Shown piece by piece: positions 42,942 through 51,017 of a stretch of 64,000 nt of DNA (its first letter is position 1; each line of letters starts with the position of its first letter). The DNA comes from an uncultured Clostridia bacterium. GTDB taxonomy: Bacteria; Bacillota; Clostridia; Christensenellales; Aristaeellaceae. Position numbers and translations under genes: made by a program. The DNA lies in the NCBI GenBank assembly GCA_934667105.1, contig CAKULG010000001.1:169947-233946 (forward strand), in the 5' to 3' direction. The notes beneath the pieces were generated by a model, which saw only the letters and a program-made list of their open reading frames with translations, did no database searches and was not told where the DNA came from.

Positions 42942-43290
42942 TAACTTTTTATAAATTTTTTGCCGGAATGAAAAAATTTTTTCGCGGTCTTTGCCCGCCG
43001 GGGCGTTTTCAAGCTATATCATGCGAAAAGCAGGGGCCGCGCCGCATCCGCCGCCTGGGGGCGACGCCTTATCCAGGAGAAGAACCCAGGAGAGCTCCTC
43101 TGGCGAGCGCAGCCTTTTGGGGCGGCTGATGGGGAGCAATTTTTATTTATTGCCGCCCGCGCCCTGGAAGAATTGCAATCTTTTGCCCCTTTTCTGCCGA
43201 AAAGAGATTTTCGCGGAAAGCCTTGATTTGCAAGGGCTGGCGCGGGGAAAAAAGTTTTCCCGCAATCCCGTTTTTTTTCGCTGTCAACCC

Positions 43291-43319
43291 TTGCCAAGAA
43301 AAGAAAAACATAGTATAAT
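43291..43319 (+). promoter_or_regulatory. Promoter of ppdK
   Basis: -35 TTGCCA (43291-43296), 17-nt spacer, -10 TATAAT (43314-43319), 86 nt before the start codon. Confidence 0.8.
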
Positions 43320-43405
43320 CAACTGGTTGAGCACGGAAAGGGGCGAATGCGCCCGTTTTTGTGCTCCCTCAAGCGGCCAATCCAATTCCGAAAGGAGTAT
43401 CTCTC

Positions 43406-46042
43406 ATGGCAAAGAAGTATGTGTACCTGTTTACCGAGGGCAACGCCAGCATGCGCGAGCTGCTGGGCGGCAAGGGCGCCAACCTGGCGGAAATGACCAA
43501 CATCGGCCTTCCCGTTCCCCAGGGCTTCACCATCACCACCGAAGCCTGCACCCAGTATTACGAGGACGGCCGGAAGATTAACGACGAAATCAAGGCCCAG
43601 ATCATGGAATACATCAGCAAGATGGAAAAGATCACGGGCAAAAAGTTCGGCGATCATGAGAACCCGCTGCTGGTTTCCGTGCGCTCCGGCGCGCGCGCTT
43701 CCATGCCCGGCATGATGGATACCATCCTGAACCTGGGCCTGAATGAGGACGTGGTGAACGTTATCGCCGCCAAGTCCAACAATCCCCGCTGGGCGTGGGA
43801 CTGCTATCGCCGCTTCATCCAGATGTTCTCCGACGTGGTTATGGAGGTGGGCAAGAAGTATTTCGAAAAGCTCATCGACGCCATGAAGGAAAAGAAGGGC
43901 GTGACCTTCGACACCGAGCTCACCGCCGAGGACCTGCACGAGCTGGCCAACCAGTTCAAGGCCGAATATAAGCAGCAGCTGGGCAAGGATTTCCCCAACG
44001 ATCCCAAGGAACAGCTTTTCGCCGCCATCGAGGCCGTTTTCCGTTCCTGGGACAACCCCCGCGCCAATATCTACCGCATGGATCATGACATCCCCTATTC
44101 CTGGGGCACGGCCGTGAACGTGCAGATGATGGCCTTCGGCAACATGGGCGACGATTGCGGCACCGGCGTGGCCTTCACCCGCTCTCCCGCCACCGGCAGC
44201 AAGGGCCTCTTCGGCGAATTCCTCACCAACGCGCAGGGCGAGGACGTTGTGGCCGGCGTGCGCACCCCCATGCCCATCACCGAGATGGAGCAGAAATTCC
44301 CCGAAGCGTTCAAGCAGTTCGTGGAGGTGTGCCAGACCCTGGAAAACCATTACCACGATATGCAGGATATGGAATTCACCGTGGAGCACGGCAAGCTGTA
44401 TATGCTCCAGACCCGTAACGGCAAGCGCACCGCCGCCGCCGCCATCAAGATCGCCTGCGATCTGATCGACGAGGGCATGATCTCCGAGGAAGAAGCGCTG
44501 ATGCAGATCGACGCGAAATCCCTGGATATGCTGCTGCATCCCACCTTCGACGCCGCCGCCCTGAAGAAGGCGCAGCCCGTGGGCAAGGGAATCGCCGCTT
44601 CTCCCGGCGCGGCCGCCGGCCATATCGTCTTCACCGCCGAGGACGCCGTCGCCCATGGCAGGAAGGGCGAAAAGGTGGTTCTGGTTCGCCTGGAAACCAG
44701 CCCCGAGGATATCGAGGGCATGAAGTACAGCCAGGGCATTCTGACCGTCCGCGGCGGCCAGACCAGCCATGCGGCCGTTGTGGCCCGCGGCATGGGCACC
44801 TGCTGCGTTTCCGGCTGCGGCGATATCAAGATGGATGAAGAAAACAAGCGCTTCACCCTGGCCGGCAAGACCTATCACGAAGGGGACGAGCTGTCCCTGG
44901 ACGGCTCCACCGGCAATATCTACGGCGAACTGATCCCCACCGTGCCCGCCGACCCCAACAGCGGCTATTTCGGCCGGATCATGGAGCTGTCCGATAAGTA
45001 TAAGACTATGGGCGTGCGCACCAACGCCGACACCCCCAAGGACGCGAAGCAGGCGGCCGCCTTCGGCGCGCAGGGCATCGGCCTGTGCCGCACCGAGCAT
45101 ATGTTCTTCGACCCCGCCCGCATCGGCGCGTTCCGCGAAATGATCTGCGCTGAGACGGTGGAAGAGCGCGAAGCCGCGCTGGCCAAGATCGAGCCCATGC
45201 AGCAGGCCGACTTCGAGGGCCTGTTCGAGGCGCTGGACGGCCATCCCGTCACCATCCGCTTCCTGGATCCCCCGCTGCATGAATTCGTGCCCACCGACGA
45301 GGCCGATATCGAAGCGCTGGCCAAGACCCAGGGCAAGACCGTGGCTTACATCAAGCAGGTTATCGCCGATCTGCATGAATTCAACCCCATGATGGGCCAT
45401 CGCGGCTGCCGCCTGACCGTCACTTATCCCGAAATCGCCGCTATGCAGACCCGCGCCATCATCAAGGCCGCGCTGGCTGTGCAAGGCCGTCATGCCGATT
45501 GGAAGGTCGTTCCTGAAATCATGATCCCCCTGGTTGGCGAAGTGAAGGAATACAAGTTCGTGAAGGACATCGTGGTCAAGACTGCGGACGCCCTCATCGC
45601 GGAATCCGGCGTGAAGCTGGCCTACGAAGTGGGCACCATGATCGAAATCCCCCGCGCCGCCCTGACCGCAGACGAAATCGCCAAGGAAGCCGACTTCTTC
45701 TGCTTCGGCACCAACGACCTGACCCAGATGACCTTCGGCTTCTCCCGCGACGACGCCGGCAAGTTCCTGCCCGCCTACTATGCCAACAAGATCTATGAAT
45801 CCGATCCCTTCGCCCGTCTGGACACCGTGGGCGTTGGCAAGCTGATGGAAATGGCCGTGAAGCTGGGCAAGAGCGCCAATCCGAAGCTGCATTGCGGCAT
45901 CTGCGGCGAGCACGGCGGCGATCCCTCCTCCATCGAATTCTGCAACGAAATCGGCCTGAACTACGTCTCCTGCAGCCCCTTCCGGGTGCCCATCGCCCGC
46001 CTGAGCGCCGCGCAGGCCGCCATTAAGAGCAAGAAAAAGTAA
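43406..46042 (+). CDS. ppdK: Pyruvate, phosphate dikinase
   Basis: 878 aa from ATG 43406, with AAAGGAG upstream. Nucleotide-binding domain (GGKGANLAEM, VSVRSGARASMPGMMDT), central phosphohistidine loop GGQTSHAAVVARGMGT, and the C-terminal PEP/pyruvate barrel with GLCRTEHMF and CGEHGGDP. It interconverts PEP and pyruvate with ATP/AMP and pyrophosphate, a key step in anaerobic glycolysis. Length is standard. The codon use is strongly biased (many GGC/GCC/AAG), as in highly expressed genes. Confidence 0.97.
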   Translation: MAKKYVYLFTEGNASMRELLGGKGANLAEMTNIGLPVPQGFTITTEACTQYYEDGRKINDEIKAQIMEYISKMEKITGKKFGDHENPLLVSVRSGARASMPGMMDTILNLGLNEDVVNVIAAKSNNPRWAWDCYRRFIQMFSDVVMEVGKKYFEKLIDAMKEKKGVTFDTELTAEDLHELANQFKAEYKQQLGKDFPNDPKEQLFAAIEAVFRSWDNPRANIYRMDHDIPYSWGTAVNVQMMAFGNMGDDCGTGVAFTRSPATGSKGLFGEFLTNAQGEDVVAGVRTPMPITEMEQKFPEAFKQFVEVCQTLENHYHDMQDMEFTVEHGKLYMLQTRNGKRTAAAAIKIACDLIDEGMISEEEALMQIDAKSLDMLLHPTFDAAALKKAQPVGKGIAASPGAAAGHIVFTAEDAVAHGRKGEKVVLVRLETSPEDIEGMKYSQGILTVRGGQTSHAAVVARGMGTCCVSGCGDIKMDEENKRFTLAGKTYHEGDELSLDGSTGNIYGELIPTVPADPNSGYFGRIMELSDKYKTMGVRTNADTPKDAKQAAAFGAQGIGLCRTEHMFFDPARIGAFREMICAETVEEREAALAKIEPMQQADFEGLFEALDGHPVTIRFLDPPLHEFVPTDEADIEALAKTQGKTVAYIKQVIADLHEFNPMMGHRGCRLTVTYPEIAAMQTRAIIKAALAVQGRHADWKVVPEIMIPLVGEVKEYKFVKDIVVKTADALIAESGVKLAYEVGTMIEIPRAALTADEIAKEADFFCFGTNDLTQMTFGFSRDDAGKFLPAYYANKIYESDPFARLDTVGVGKLMEMAVKLGKSANPKLHCGICGEHGGDPSSIEFCNEIGLNYVSCSPFRVPIARLSAAQAAIKSKKK

Positions 46043-46087
46043 GCTGTCGTCCCGGTAAGGGAAAGCTGAATAAACCTGTCGTAACTG

Positions 46088-46118
46088 TACGGTGAGGATG
46101 CGCGTCATCCTCACCGTA
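46088..46118 (+). terminator. Terminator of ppdK
   Basis: A perfect 13-bp stem (TACGGTGAGGATG with CATCCTCACCGTA) and 5-nt loop, followed by TTCTTTTA. Confidence 0.88.
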
Positions 46119-46431
46119 TTCTTTTATCTCCACGCTTGCCCTTCCGTTCCCCCCCTCAATTGCGCCGGTAACGGCTTGCATTTTGTTCGGCGTGCAGTTC
46201 AGCTTTCAACGGCGGCCGTTATCCGCAGGAATACCGAAAGACGAAGAGTTCAAGAAAACCATCCGAATTAGCCGTTAATGAAATTTGCGCTTCTGCCCAT
46301 AAATTCCGCCCAAAGATTCGGGGGAAAAGCGCTTGTACGGATGCGCTACAGCTGAGACGGCCTTTCTCTGAAAATTATCGGCTCAACTGCGGAGGCCGCA
46401 TGGGGAGAACCGGACAGATAAAGAAAAAGAC

Positions 46432-46480
46432 AGAGCCGATAAGCTGATCCTCCGCTGTAGGAAGTACGCTTATCGGCTCT
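46432..46480. repeat. Inverted repeat before the prophage remnant
   Basis: AGAGCCGATAAGC and its exact complement lie 23 nt apart, just past the stop of the truncated ABC-2 permease. It may be that gene's terminator, though no long T-run follows. The stretch 46120-46430 otherwise shows no gene. Confidence 0.55.
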
Positions 46481-46527
46481 GCGACCGGAGCTTATTACAT
46501 AATCTGTTCTATATCATGAGAAGGGCG

Positions 46528-46893
46528 TTATTCCCGACGGAAGAAGCGGACGGCAAGGATCGTGCAGAGTGCGGTAACTCCAGCCATTACACAAATCGGC
46601 AACAGGACGTTTCCCATGTTGATACCCCAAAATGTATTTTTCATCATCGTAAGCCCTTGCGTCAGCGGGAAGAAGCTGACGAGCTTCTGCATCACGGGCG
46701 GCATGATCTCGATGGGCAGCGTCGTGCCGGAAAAGACCAGCATGGGAAAATAGAGGATCGAGGCAATGACGCTGGCCTGCTTGGTATCCTTCGCCACGCC
46801 GCCCGCCAGCATGCCGATGGAGAGGGTGGAGAGCATGGTGAGCGCCCAACTCCCGAGGAACGCCGGAAGCGAACCGCGCAGCCGCACGCCCCA
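46528..46893 (-). pseudogene. Truncated ABC-2 type transporter permease (C-terminal part)
   Basis: About 120 residues of the ABC-2 permease C-terminus remain: SIGMLAGGVAKDTKQASVIA, FPMLVFSGTTLPIEIMPPV and a last helix ending RFFRRE. The N-terminal two-thirds are missing; at about 46890 the sequence changes abruptly to plus-strand phage coding sequence. The break is best explained by the prophage event. No ATPase partner is nearby. Confidence 0.8.
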
Positions 46894-46911
46894 CAAATGT
46901 ATTTTGACTTT

Positions 46912-47175
46912 AAGCGCGAAGTGATGGCCAACGCCCAGGATAACGCCCAAATCGAACTGACGGACGCGCAGAAGCGGCAGATTGAAATTAACACCATCCT
47001 GAATCTTTCCGGCGTGCTGGATAGCGAAAAAATCCTTGAGTTGGTGGCCGAACAGCTTGATTTGGATTATGACGAACTGAAAGCGCATCTTGCCAAGCAG
47101 GAAATCGACAACGCGCAGGCGCTGTTTAAAGCGCCGCTTGACGCGCCCGGCGGCGAGGGGGATGTAATTGCGTAA
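46912..47175 (+). pseudogene. Phage portal protein, C-terminal fragment
   Basis: About 88 residues (FDFKREVMANAQDNAQ, then QIEINTILNLSGVLDSEKIL and a helical tail ending EGDVIA) match the end of SPP1-type portal proteins in pattern. The N-terminal part is absent; sequence upstream belongs to the opposite-strand permease. It ends overlapping the head-protein gene. Fragment of a decayed prophage. Confidence 0.7.
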
Positions 47176-48382
47176 TTACGAGCGGGAAGTCATTCAGGCC
47201 CAGCTAGGCGGCGAGAAAGCCGTGCTGCGAAGTCTGGAAAAGGAATACCGGGCCGCGCTGGAACAGATCAATGAGAAAATCAAGCTGCTGCATTCGGACG
47301 AATTAACGCAAAGCAGGGTGTATCAAATCCAATACCAGCAGGCGCTAAAGGGCCAGATAGAAGCCATCCTGGAAAAGCTGCACGGGGACGAATACAGCAC
47401 CATTCAGCAGTATTTATCCGATAGCTATTCAGAGGGCTTTCTCGGCACGATGTACAGCGTTCACAAGCAGGGAATTCCGGTTATCATTCCCATTGACAAA
47501 AACGCCGCCGTGAAAGCGGTGCTGACGGATTCCAAGCTAAGCGCGCCGCTGTATGAAGCGCTGGGCCTGGATATTAAGGCCATGAAAAGAAGCATCCGCG
47601 CGGAAATTTCCCGGGGGATTGCTTCTGGCATGTCGTATGCGGATATCGCCCGGAACCTGCAAAACGCTACCAAAGCGCCCTTTGACCGGGCGAAAACCAT
47701 TGTGCGCACGGAGGGCCACCGCATCCAGCAGGAGAGCGCCGAGGACGCGCGGCAGGAAGCCAGGAAAAAGGGCGCGGACGTTGTAAAGCAATGGGACGCG
47801 ACCCTGGACGGCGCGACGCGGGCAACACACCGGAACCTGGACGGCCAAATCAAAGAAACGGACGAACCCTTTGCATACGGCGGAAAGAAAGCCATGTACC
47901 CCGGGGCATTCGGCGATCCTGCCGAGGATTGCAATTGCCGCTGCGTGGCCCTGACCCGCGCCCGCTGGGCGCTGGACGAAGAAGAGCTTGCAACGCTGAA
48001 AGAGCGCGCCGCATTCTTCGAACTGGATAAGCAGGATAGCTTTGAGGAATTCAAGAAAAAGTACCTGAATGCGGCGGAAACCTTGAAAAACAAGGGAAAA
48101 AGTGGTATAATATCATTGAACCTGCAAACGTTTGCCGAGAAAGATTTGTCACGGCAAAAAACGCTTTCCTTGAAAAAAGGATTGGCAAGTTTTAAAGAGC
48201 AAATCGTCACCCATAGGAATAAAATCGCTAGACCTTGGGATTATATTCCCGGGTGGAATGAAATGGATGAAAGAATGAAGGCGGGGCTAAAAAGGCATTG
48301 GGAAAAGGAAATAAGCAATTTCCAGCAGTCTGTTGAAAGCCGTATTGCCGAATTGAAAAGGAGGGGCGAGTATGATGAGTGA
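47168..48382 (+). CDS. Phage minor head / head-morphogenesis protein (SPP1 gp7-like) with C-terminal extension
   Basis: 404 aa from TTG 47168, with GAGGGG 7 nt upstream. Residues ~160-270 are the Mu gpF/SPP1 gp7 head domain: RTEGHRIQQESAEDARQEA, WDATLDGATRATHRNLDG and a DCNCRC segment. Residues ~310-404 are a separate basic, Lys-rich helical domain (LKKGLASFKEQIVTHRNKIA; HWEKEISNFQQSV). Firmicute phage head proteins sometimes carry such variable C-termini, some of them toxins. The stop overlaps the next small gene by 11 nt. Toxin function here is only a hypothesis. Confidence 0.82.
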   Translation: MRNYEREVIQAQLGGEKAVLRSLEKEYRAALEQINEKIKLLHSDELTQSRVYQIQYQQALKGQIEAILEKLHGDEYSTIQQYLSDSYSEGFLGTMYSVHKQGIPVIIPIDKNAAVKAVLTDSKLSAPLYEALGLDIKAMKRSIRAEISRGIASGMSYADIARNLQNATKAPFDRAKTIVRTEGHRIQQESAEDARQEARKKGADVVKQWDATLDGATRATHRNLDGQIKETDEPFAYGGKKAMYPGAFGDPAEDCNCRCVALTRARWALDEEELATLKERAAFFELDKQDSFEEFKKKYLNAAETLKNKGKSGIISLNLQTFAEKDLSRQKTLSLKKGLASFKEQIVTHRNKIARPWDYIPGWNEMDERMKAGLKRHWEKEISNFQQSVESRIAELKRRGEYDE

Positions 48383-48593
48383 ATCAGAAATTAAATACAT
48401 CGTTGCAAGGGTATTGGAAAATGCGAATGATGCTTTTGAAGAGTCATCCGAAAATAAGGACGATGATTTCTACAAAGGGAAAAAACTCGCATACTACGAA
48501 ATCCTTGATACCATCAAGAACGAACTAAAAGCCAGGGGCCAGGATTTGAAAGAATTTGGCCTTGACATCAACCTTGAAAAGAAGTTTCTGTAA
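48372..48593 (+). CDS. Small acidic protein, possible partner/immunity of the head-protein C-terminus
   Basis: 73 aa (MMSESEIKYIVARVLENAND...), rich in Glu and Asp in its middle, helical. It begins inside the end of the head gene and is followed at once by a terminator, so the two are translated together. An acidic small protein coupled to a basic variable domain has the layout of toxin and immunity pairs; no similarity confirms it. Confidence 0.6.
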   Translation: MMSESEIKYIVARVLENANDAFEESSENKDDDFYKGKKLAYYEILDTIKNELKARGQDLKEFGLDINLEKKFL

Positions 48594-48623
48594 AGCACCC
48601 TGCACGATGCACGGTGCTTTTTT
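48594..48623 (+). terminator. Terminator after the small acidic gene
   Basis: AGCACC..TGCA pairs with TGCA..GGTGCT, followed by six T. Confidence 0.75.
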
Positions 48624-48640
48624 GATGGAAGGAAAAAGCC

Positions 48641-48826
48641 ATGGAGAAAGAACGGTATATAGAAAGCTGCATGAAACTGGTTGAGCTTGTCGGTGATATG
48701 ACCTATTCGCAATGGTGCAAAATTCGAAAGCTGATCGAGGATGAATACCAAAAAGGACAGGCCAAGGCGCCCCTTGGGAAGGTAGAACACATTGACCTGC
48801 TGATGAAGCAAAGCTACATTAAGTGA
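48641..48826 (+). CDS. Small phage-region protein, unknown
   Basis: 61 aa, helical and charged (MEKERYIESCMKLVELVGDM...), with GGAAGG before ATG. It overlaps the end of the convergent gene at 48819-49034 by 8 nt. No family recognised. Confidence 0.5.
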   Translation: MEKERYIESCMKLVELVGDMTYSQWCKIRKLIEDEYQKGQAKAPLGKVEHIDLLMKQSYIK

Positions 48827-49034
48827 CGATTTGGATGAACGCCGGGTTGATTCGGTAGTCCTTGCCGTTATACTGCACATGTACGTAATCGTATTTGAAG
48901 CATTCAGCACGATAGGAACCATCTGCGTAATACAGATGCTCTTCAAAATACTTGGCAGGATTCTGGCAATCGGCTACGGTTCCGCTTTCGGTAATATCCA
49001 CCCATTCGCCGAGCAAGCAGGCATAAACGCGCAT
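48819..49034 (-). CDS. Small protein, unknown, opposite strand in the phage region
   Basis: 71 aa from ATG 49034, with GGGAGGTGAG upstream, rich in Tyr and aromatic residues (YACLLGEWVDI; EEHLYYADGSYRAE; YDYVHVQYNGKDY). The strong ribosome binding site supports a real gene. No family recognised; antisense orientation and location suggest a lysogeny or accessory gene. Confidence 0.55.
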   Translation of the reverse strand: MRVYACLLGEWVDITESGTVADCQNPAKYFEEHLYYADGSYRAECFKYDYVHVQYNGKDYRINPAFIQIVT

Positions 49035-49185
49035 ATTCTCACCTCCCTTCCCGGCAGCATTATAGACCGAAAGTGAAGGACGCGCAAGCGCCCAGAAAGA
49101 GGGTGATTCCATTGCAGCAGTAAACACACGTGAAACGCATGCCGTGCGTTTGATTCGCCATAGCGCGTTTTGATTCGCAAAAATA

Positions 49186-49223
49186 AAGCAACCGTTCGGA
49201 ATTTCCGAAGAGTTGCTTTTTTT
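49186..49223. terminator. Bidirectional terminator-like hairpin
   Basis: AAGCAAC..TTCGG pairs with CCGAA..GTTGCTT, with T-rich flanks on both strands; it lies 30 nt before the holin gene. Confidence 0.65.
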
Positions 49224-49252
49224 CATACAAAAAAAGAAAGGGGAAATGAAAC

Positions 49253-49492
49253 ATGAAAGTATGCTGGAAAACCTGGATCAAGGCGGCGGGCGTTCGCGCC
49301 ATTAAGACGGTGGCCCAGACCGCCGTTGCAACCATCGGAACCACCGCCGTACTGGCGGAGGTAAATTGGCTGATGGTGGGTTCCTCCGCCCTGCTGGCGG
49401 GCGTGCTGTCGCTGCTGACCAGCGTCGCGGGCCTGCCCGAGTGCAAGGAAGACGAAACCGAGGATGCGGAAATCAGGATCGCCAAGGATTAG
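49253..49492 (+). CDS. Phage holin
   Basis: 79 aa with a basic N-terminus, one or two hydrophobic helices (TAVATIGTTAVLAEVNWLMV; SSALLAGVLSLLTSVAG) and an acidic C-terminus, the pattern of small phage holins (Dp-1-like). It is directly followed by an amidase gene, the usual lysis cassette. GGGG-rich site before ATG. Confidence 0.82.
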   Translation: MKVCWKTWIKAAGVRAIKTVAQTAVATIGTTAVLAEVNWLMVGSSALLAGVLSLLTSVAGLPECKEDETEDAEIRIAKD

Positions 49493-49527
49493 GAAAAAAC
49501 CGCCGTGCTGAAAGGATGTGATAACAC

Positions 49528-50082
49528 ATGGAGATCATCCGGTATTACCAGACGGAAAACCCATGCTTCAAAGCCGGGCGGAAAATCAAGCCGTCCGGCA
49601 TTGTGGTTCATAGCACCGGGGCGAACAACCCCTATCTAAAGCGTTACGTCGGCCCGGATGACGGCGTCCTGGGCAAAAACAAGTACGGCAACCACTGGAA
49701 CAAGGCCAGCGCCAATAAATGCATGCATGCGTTCATCGGCAAGGCCGCAGACGGAAGCCTGAAAATCTATCAGACGCTCCCCTGGGATTATCGCTGCTGG
49801 GGCGTGGGCAGCGGGAAAAAGGGCAGCTATAACGCCACCCACATTCAATTTGAAATCTGCGAGGACGGGCTAACCGACGCGGCCTATTATAAGGCCGCCT
49901 TCGCCATGGCCCAGCAGCTTTGCGCCTATCTGTGCAAGCAGTACGGCATAAAGCCTGAAAACATCGTGGGCCATTATGAAGCCTGGGCGGCGGGGTATGG
50001 CAGCAATCACGGAGACCCCCGCACCTGGCAGCGCAAATTCGGCGGAAGCATGGCGCAATTCCGGGCGGACGTTGCTCTATAA
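49528..50082 (+). CDS. N-acetylmuramoyl-L-alanine amidase (phage endolysin, Amidase_2/PGRP)
   Basis: 184 aa. VVHSTGANNP has the first zinc His; CMHAFIG and GHYEAWAAG give further PGRP-fold features (a His at ~66 and a His near 145). The cut is between MurNAc and L-Ala in peptidoglycan. There is no cell-wall-binding domain, so the enzyme is a single-domain endolysin. It follows the holin by 35 nt; together they could still be active although the prophage is incomplete. Confidence 0.87.
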   Translation: MEIIRYYQTENPCFKAGRKIKPSGIVVHSTGANNPYLKRYVGPDDGVLGKNKYGNHWNKASANKCMHAFIGKAADGSLKIYQTLPWDYRCWGVGSGKKGSYNATHIQFEICEDGLTDAAYYKAAFAMAQQLCAYLCKQYGIKPENIVGHYEAWAAGYGSNHGDPRTWQRKFGGSMAQFRADVAL

Positions 50083-50123
50083 TAAAAAAGACGCTTTCGG
50101 TAACGCGTGGAGGAAGAAAAAAC

Positions 50124-50486
50124 ATGATTCATTCATTTTTATTGGCGGGACAATCCAACATGGCGGGCCGGGGAATTATCGGTCAGGTGCCGCCGATTTC
50201 GGATGAGCGGCTGCTGGTGCTGCGCAACGGGCGCTGGCAGCCGATGTATCAGCCTGTGAACGGCGATCGCCCGTTTTCCGGGGTGTGCCTGGCGGAAAGC
50301 TTCGCCCTGCGCTATGCCCAGGAGCACGGCGTGCAGGTGGGCCTGATCCCCTGCGCGGACGGGGGCGCTTCCCTGCTGCAATGGCGGGAGGGGGGCCTGC
50401 TGTTCGACCATGCGCTGTATCAGGCCCGGCTGGCTAACCGCACCTCCACCGTCGCGGGCATTCTGTGGCACCAGGGCAAAGCTTGA
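50124..50486 (+). pseudogene. Truncated SASA (sialate O-acetylesterase-like) protein
   Basis: The 120 visible residues begin with the SGNH-type block LLAGQSNMAGRG and run to GILWHQGK, which in the family is followed by E-x-D and a further ~100 residues. Here the frame stops after one more codon. The sequence then switches to an opposite-strand VOC fragment. The C-terminal catalytic residues are gone, so this is a broken gene. Confidence 0.78.
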
Positions 50487-50759
50487 AAGGCATTATAAAC
50501 CGCTTCTTCAGTTTCCATTTCAAAAACGTTAAAGGTCATGGTTTCCCATTTGTATTTGTGCGCGATGCTTATGTCGCACGGATTTTTTGCTTCCGCCAGC
50601 GCCAAAAACCCTTCCCCATTTACAGATAACTCACAGTGTTCATAAGCCGTGTTATCCGCGTTTTTAAACGCACGGGTTATTTCTGCGCCAAATGCTTTGC
50701 AGTATGTTTCTGCTGCTTCAAAACTGTTTTTTTACATATACCTGCGTGTAATTCTTCAT
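50476..50759 (-). pseudogene. Truncated, frameshifted VOC (glyoxalase-fold) family protein
   Basis: Reading from ATG 50759 gives KNYTQVYVK, then after a one-base shift in a T/A homopolymer continues FEAAETYCKAFGAEITRAFK, ...ETMTFNVFEMETEEAV, which fits PhnB-like VOC proteins. The frame ends at ~50476 where the SASA fragment meets it. It is broken by frameshift and by truncation of its C-terminus. Confidence 0.75.
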
Positions 50760-50789
50760 TGTATTCTCTTCAAGTTCCTGCATGGCGAC

Positions 50790-51000
50790 GGCATAATATG
50801 CGAAAAGCAGCGAAACCTCATCCGGCCTCGCTGCACTCAGTCGCCTTCCTCGAAGGGGAAGGCTTTTGGCGTGCTTTCTTGTTTTCTCCCGGGAGAAACG
50901 CTTTTAGAGGCTTTACTTGCTTTCCCCATAAAAGGCGCTTTCCGTCTGTCAGCGGCGCGGAGCGAAGGCTCCGGCAAAGCTCTCCTCCGACATTTTTTTC
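50790..51000. repeat. Palindrome-rich intergenic element
   Basis: No gene. Contains a hairpin CCTTCCTCGAAGGGGAAGG near 50862 and Thr/Ser-rich frame shadows. This kind of 'CTCAGTCGCCTTCC' sequence is commonly seen in intergenic spaces of gut Firmicutes; I note it from memory, not from a search. Confidence 0.4.
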
Positions 51001-51017
51001 GGCTTCCTCGCCCGGGC

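Noticed and set aside
42960..43290. Small RNA such as 6S in the gap before ppdK
   Set aside because: No conserved 6S-type bubble or promoter with terminator could be identified by eye.
43319..46114. 931-codon frame on the minus strand opposite ppdK
   Set aside because: It is antisense to a clearly functional enzyme with matched motifs; the long frame comes from strong codon bias.
46516..46900. Upstream extension of the portal frame into the ABC-2 region
   Set aside because: The plus-strand frame here is the shadow of the truncated ABC-2 permease; only residues after ~46912 look like portal protein.
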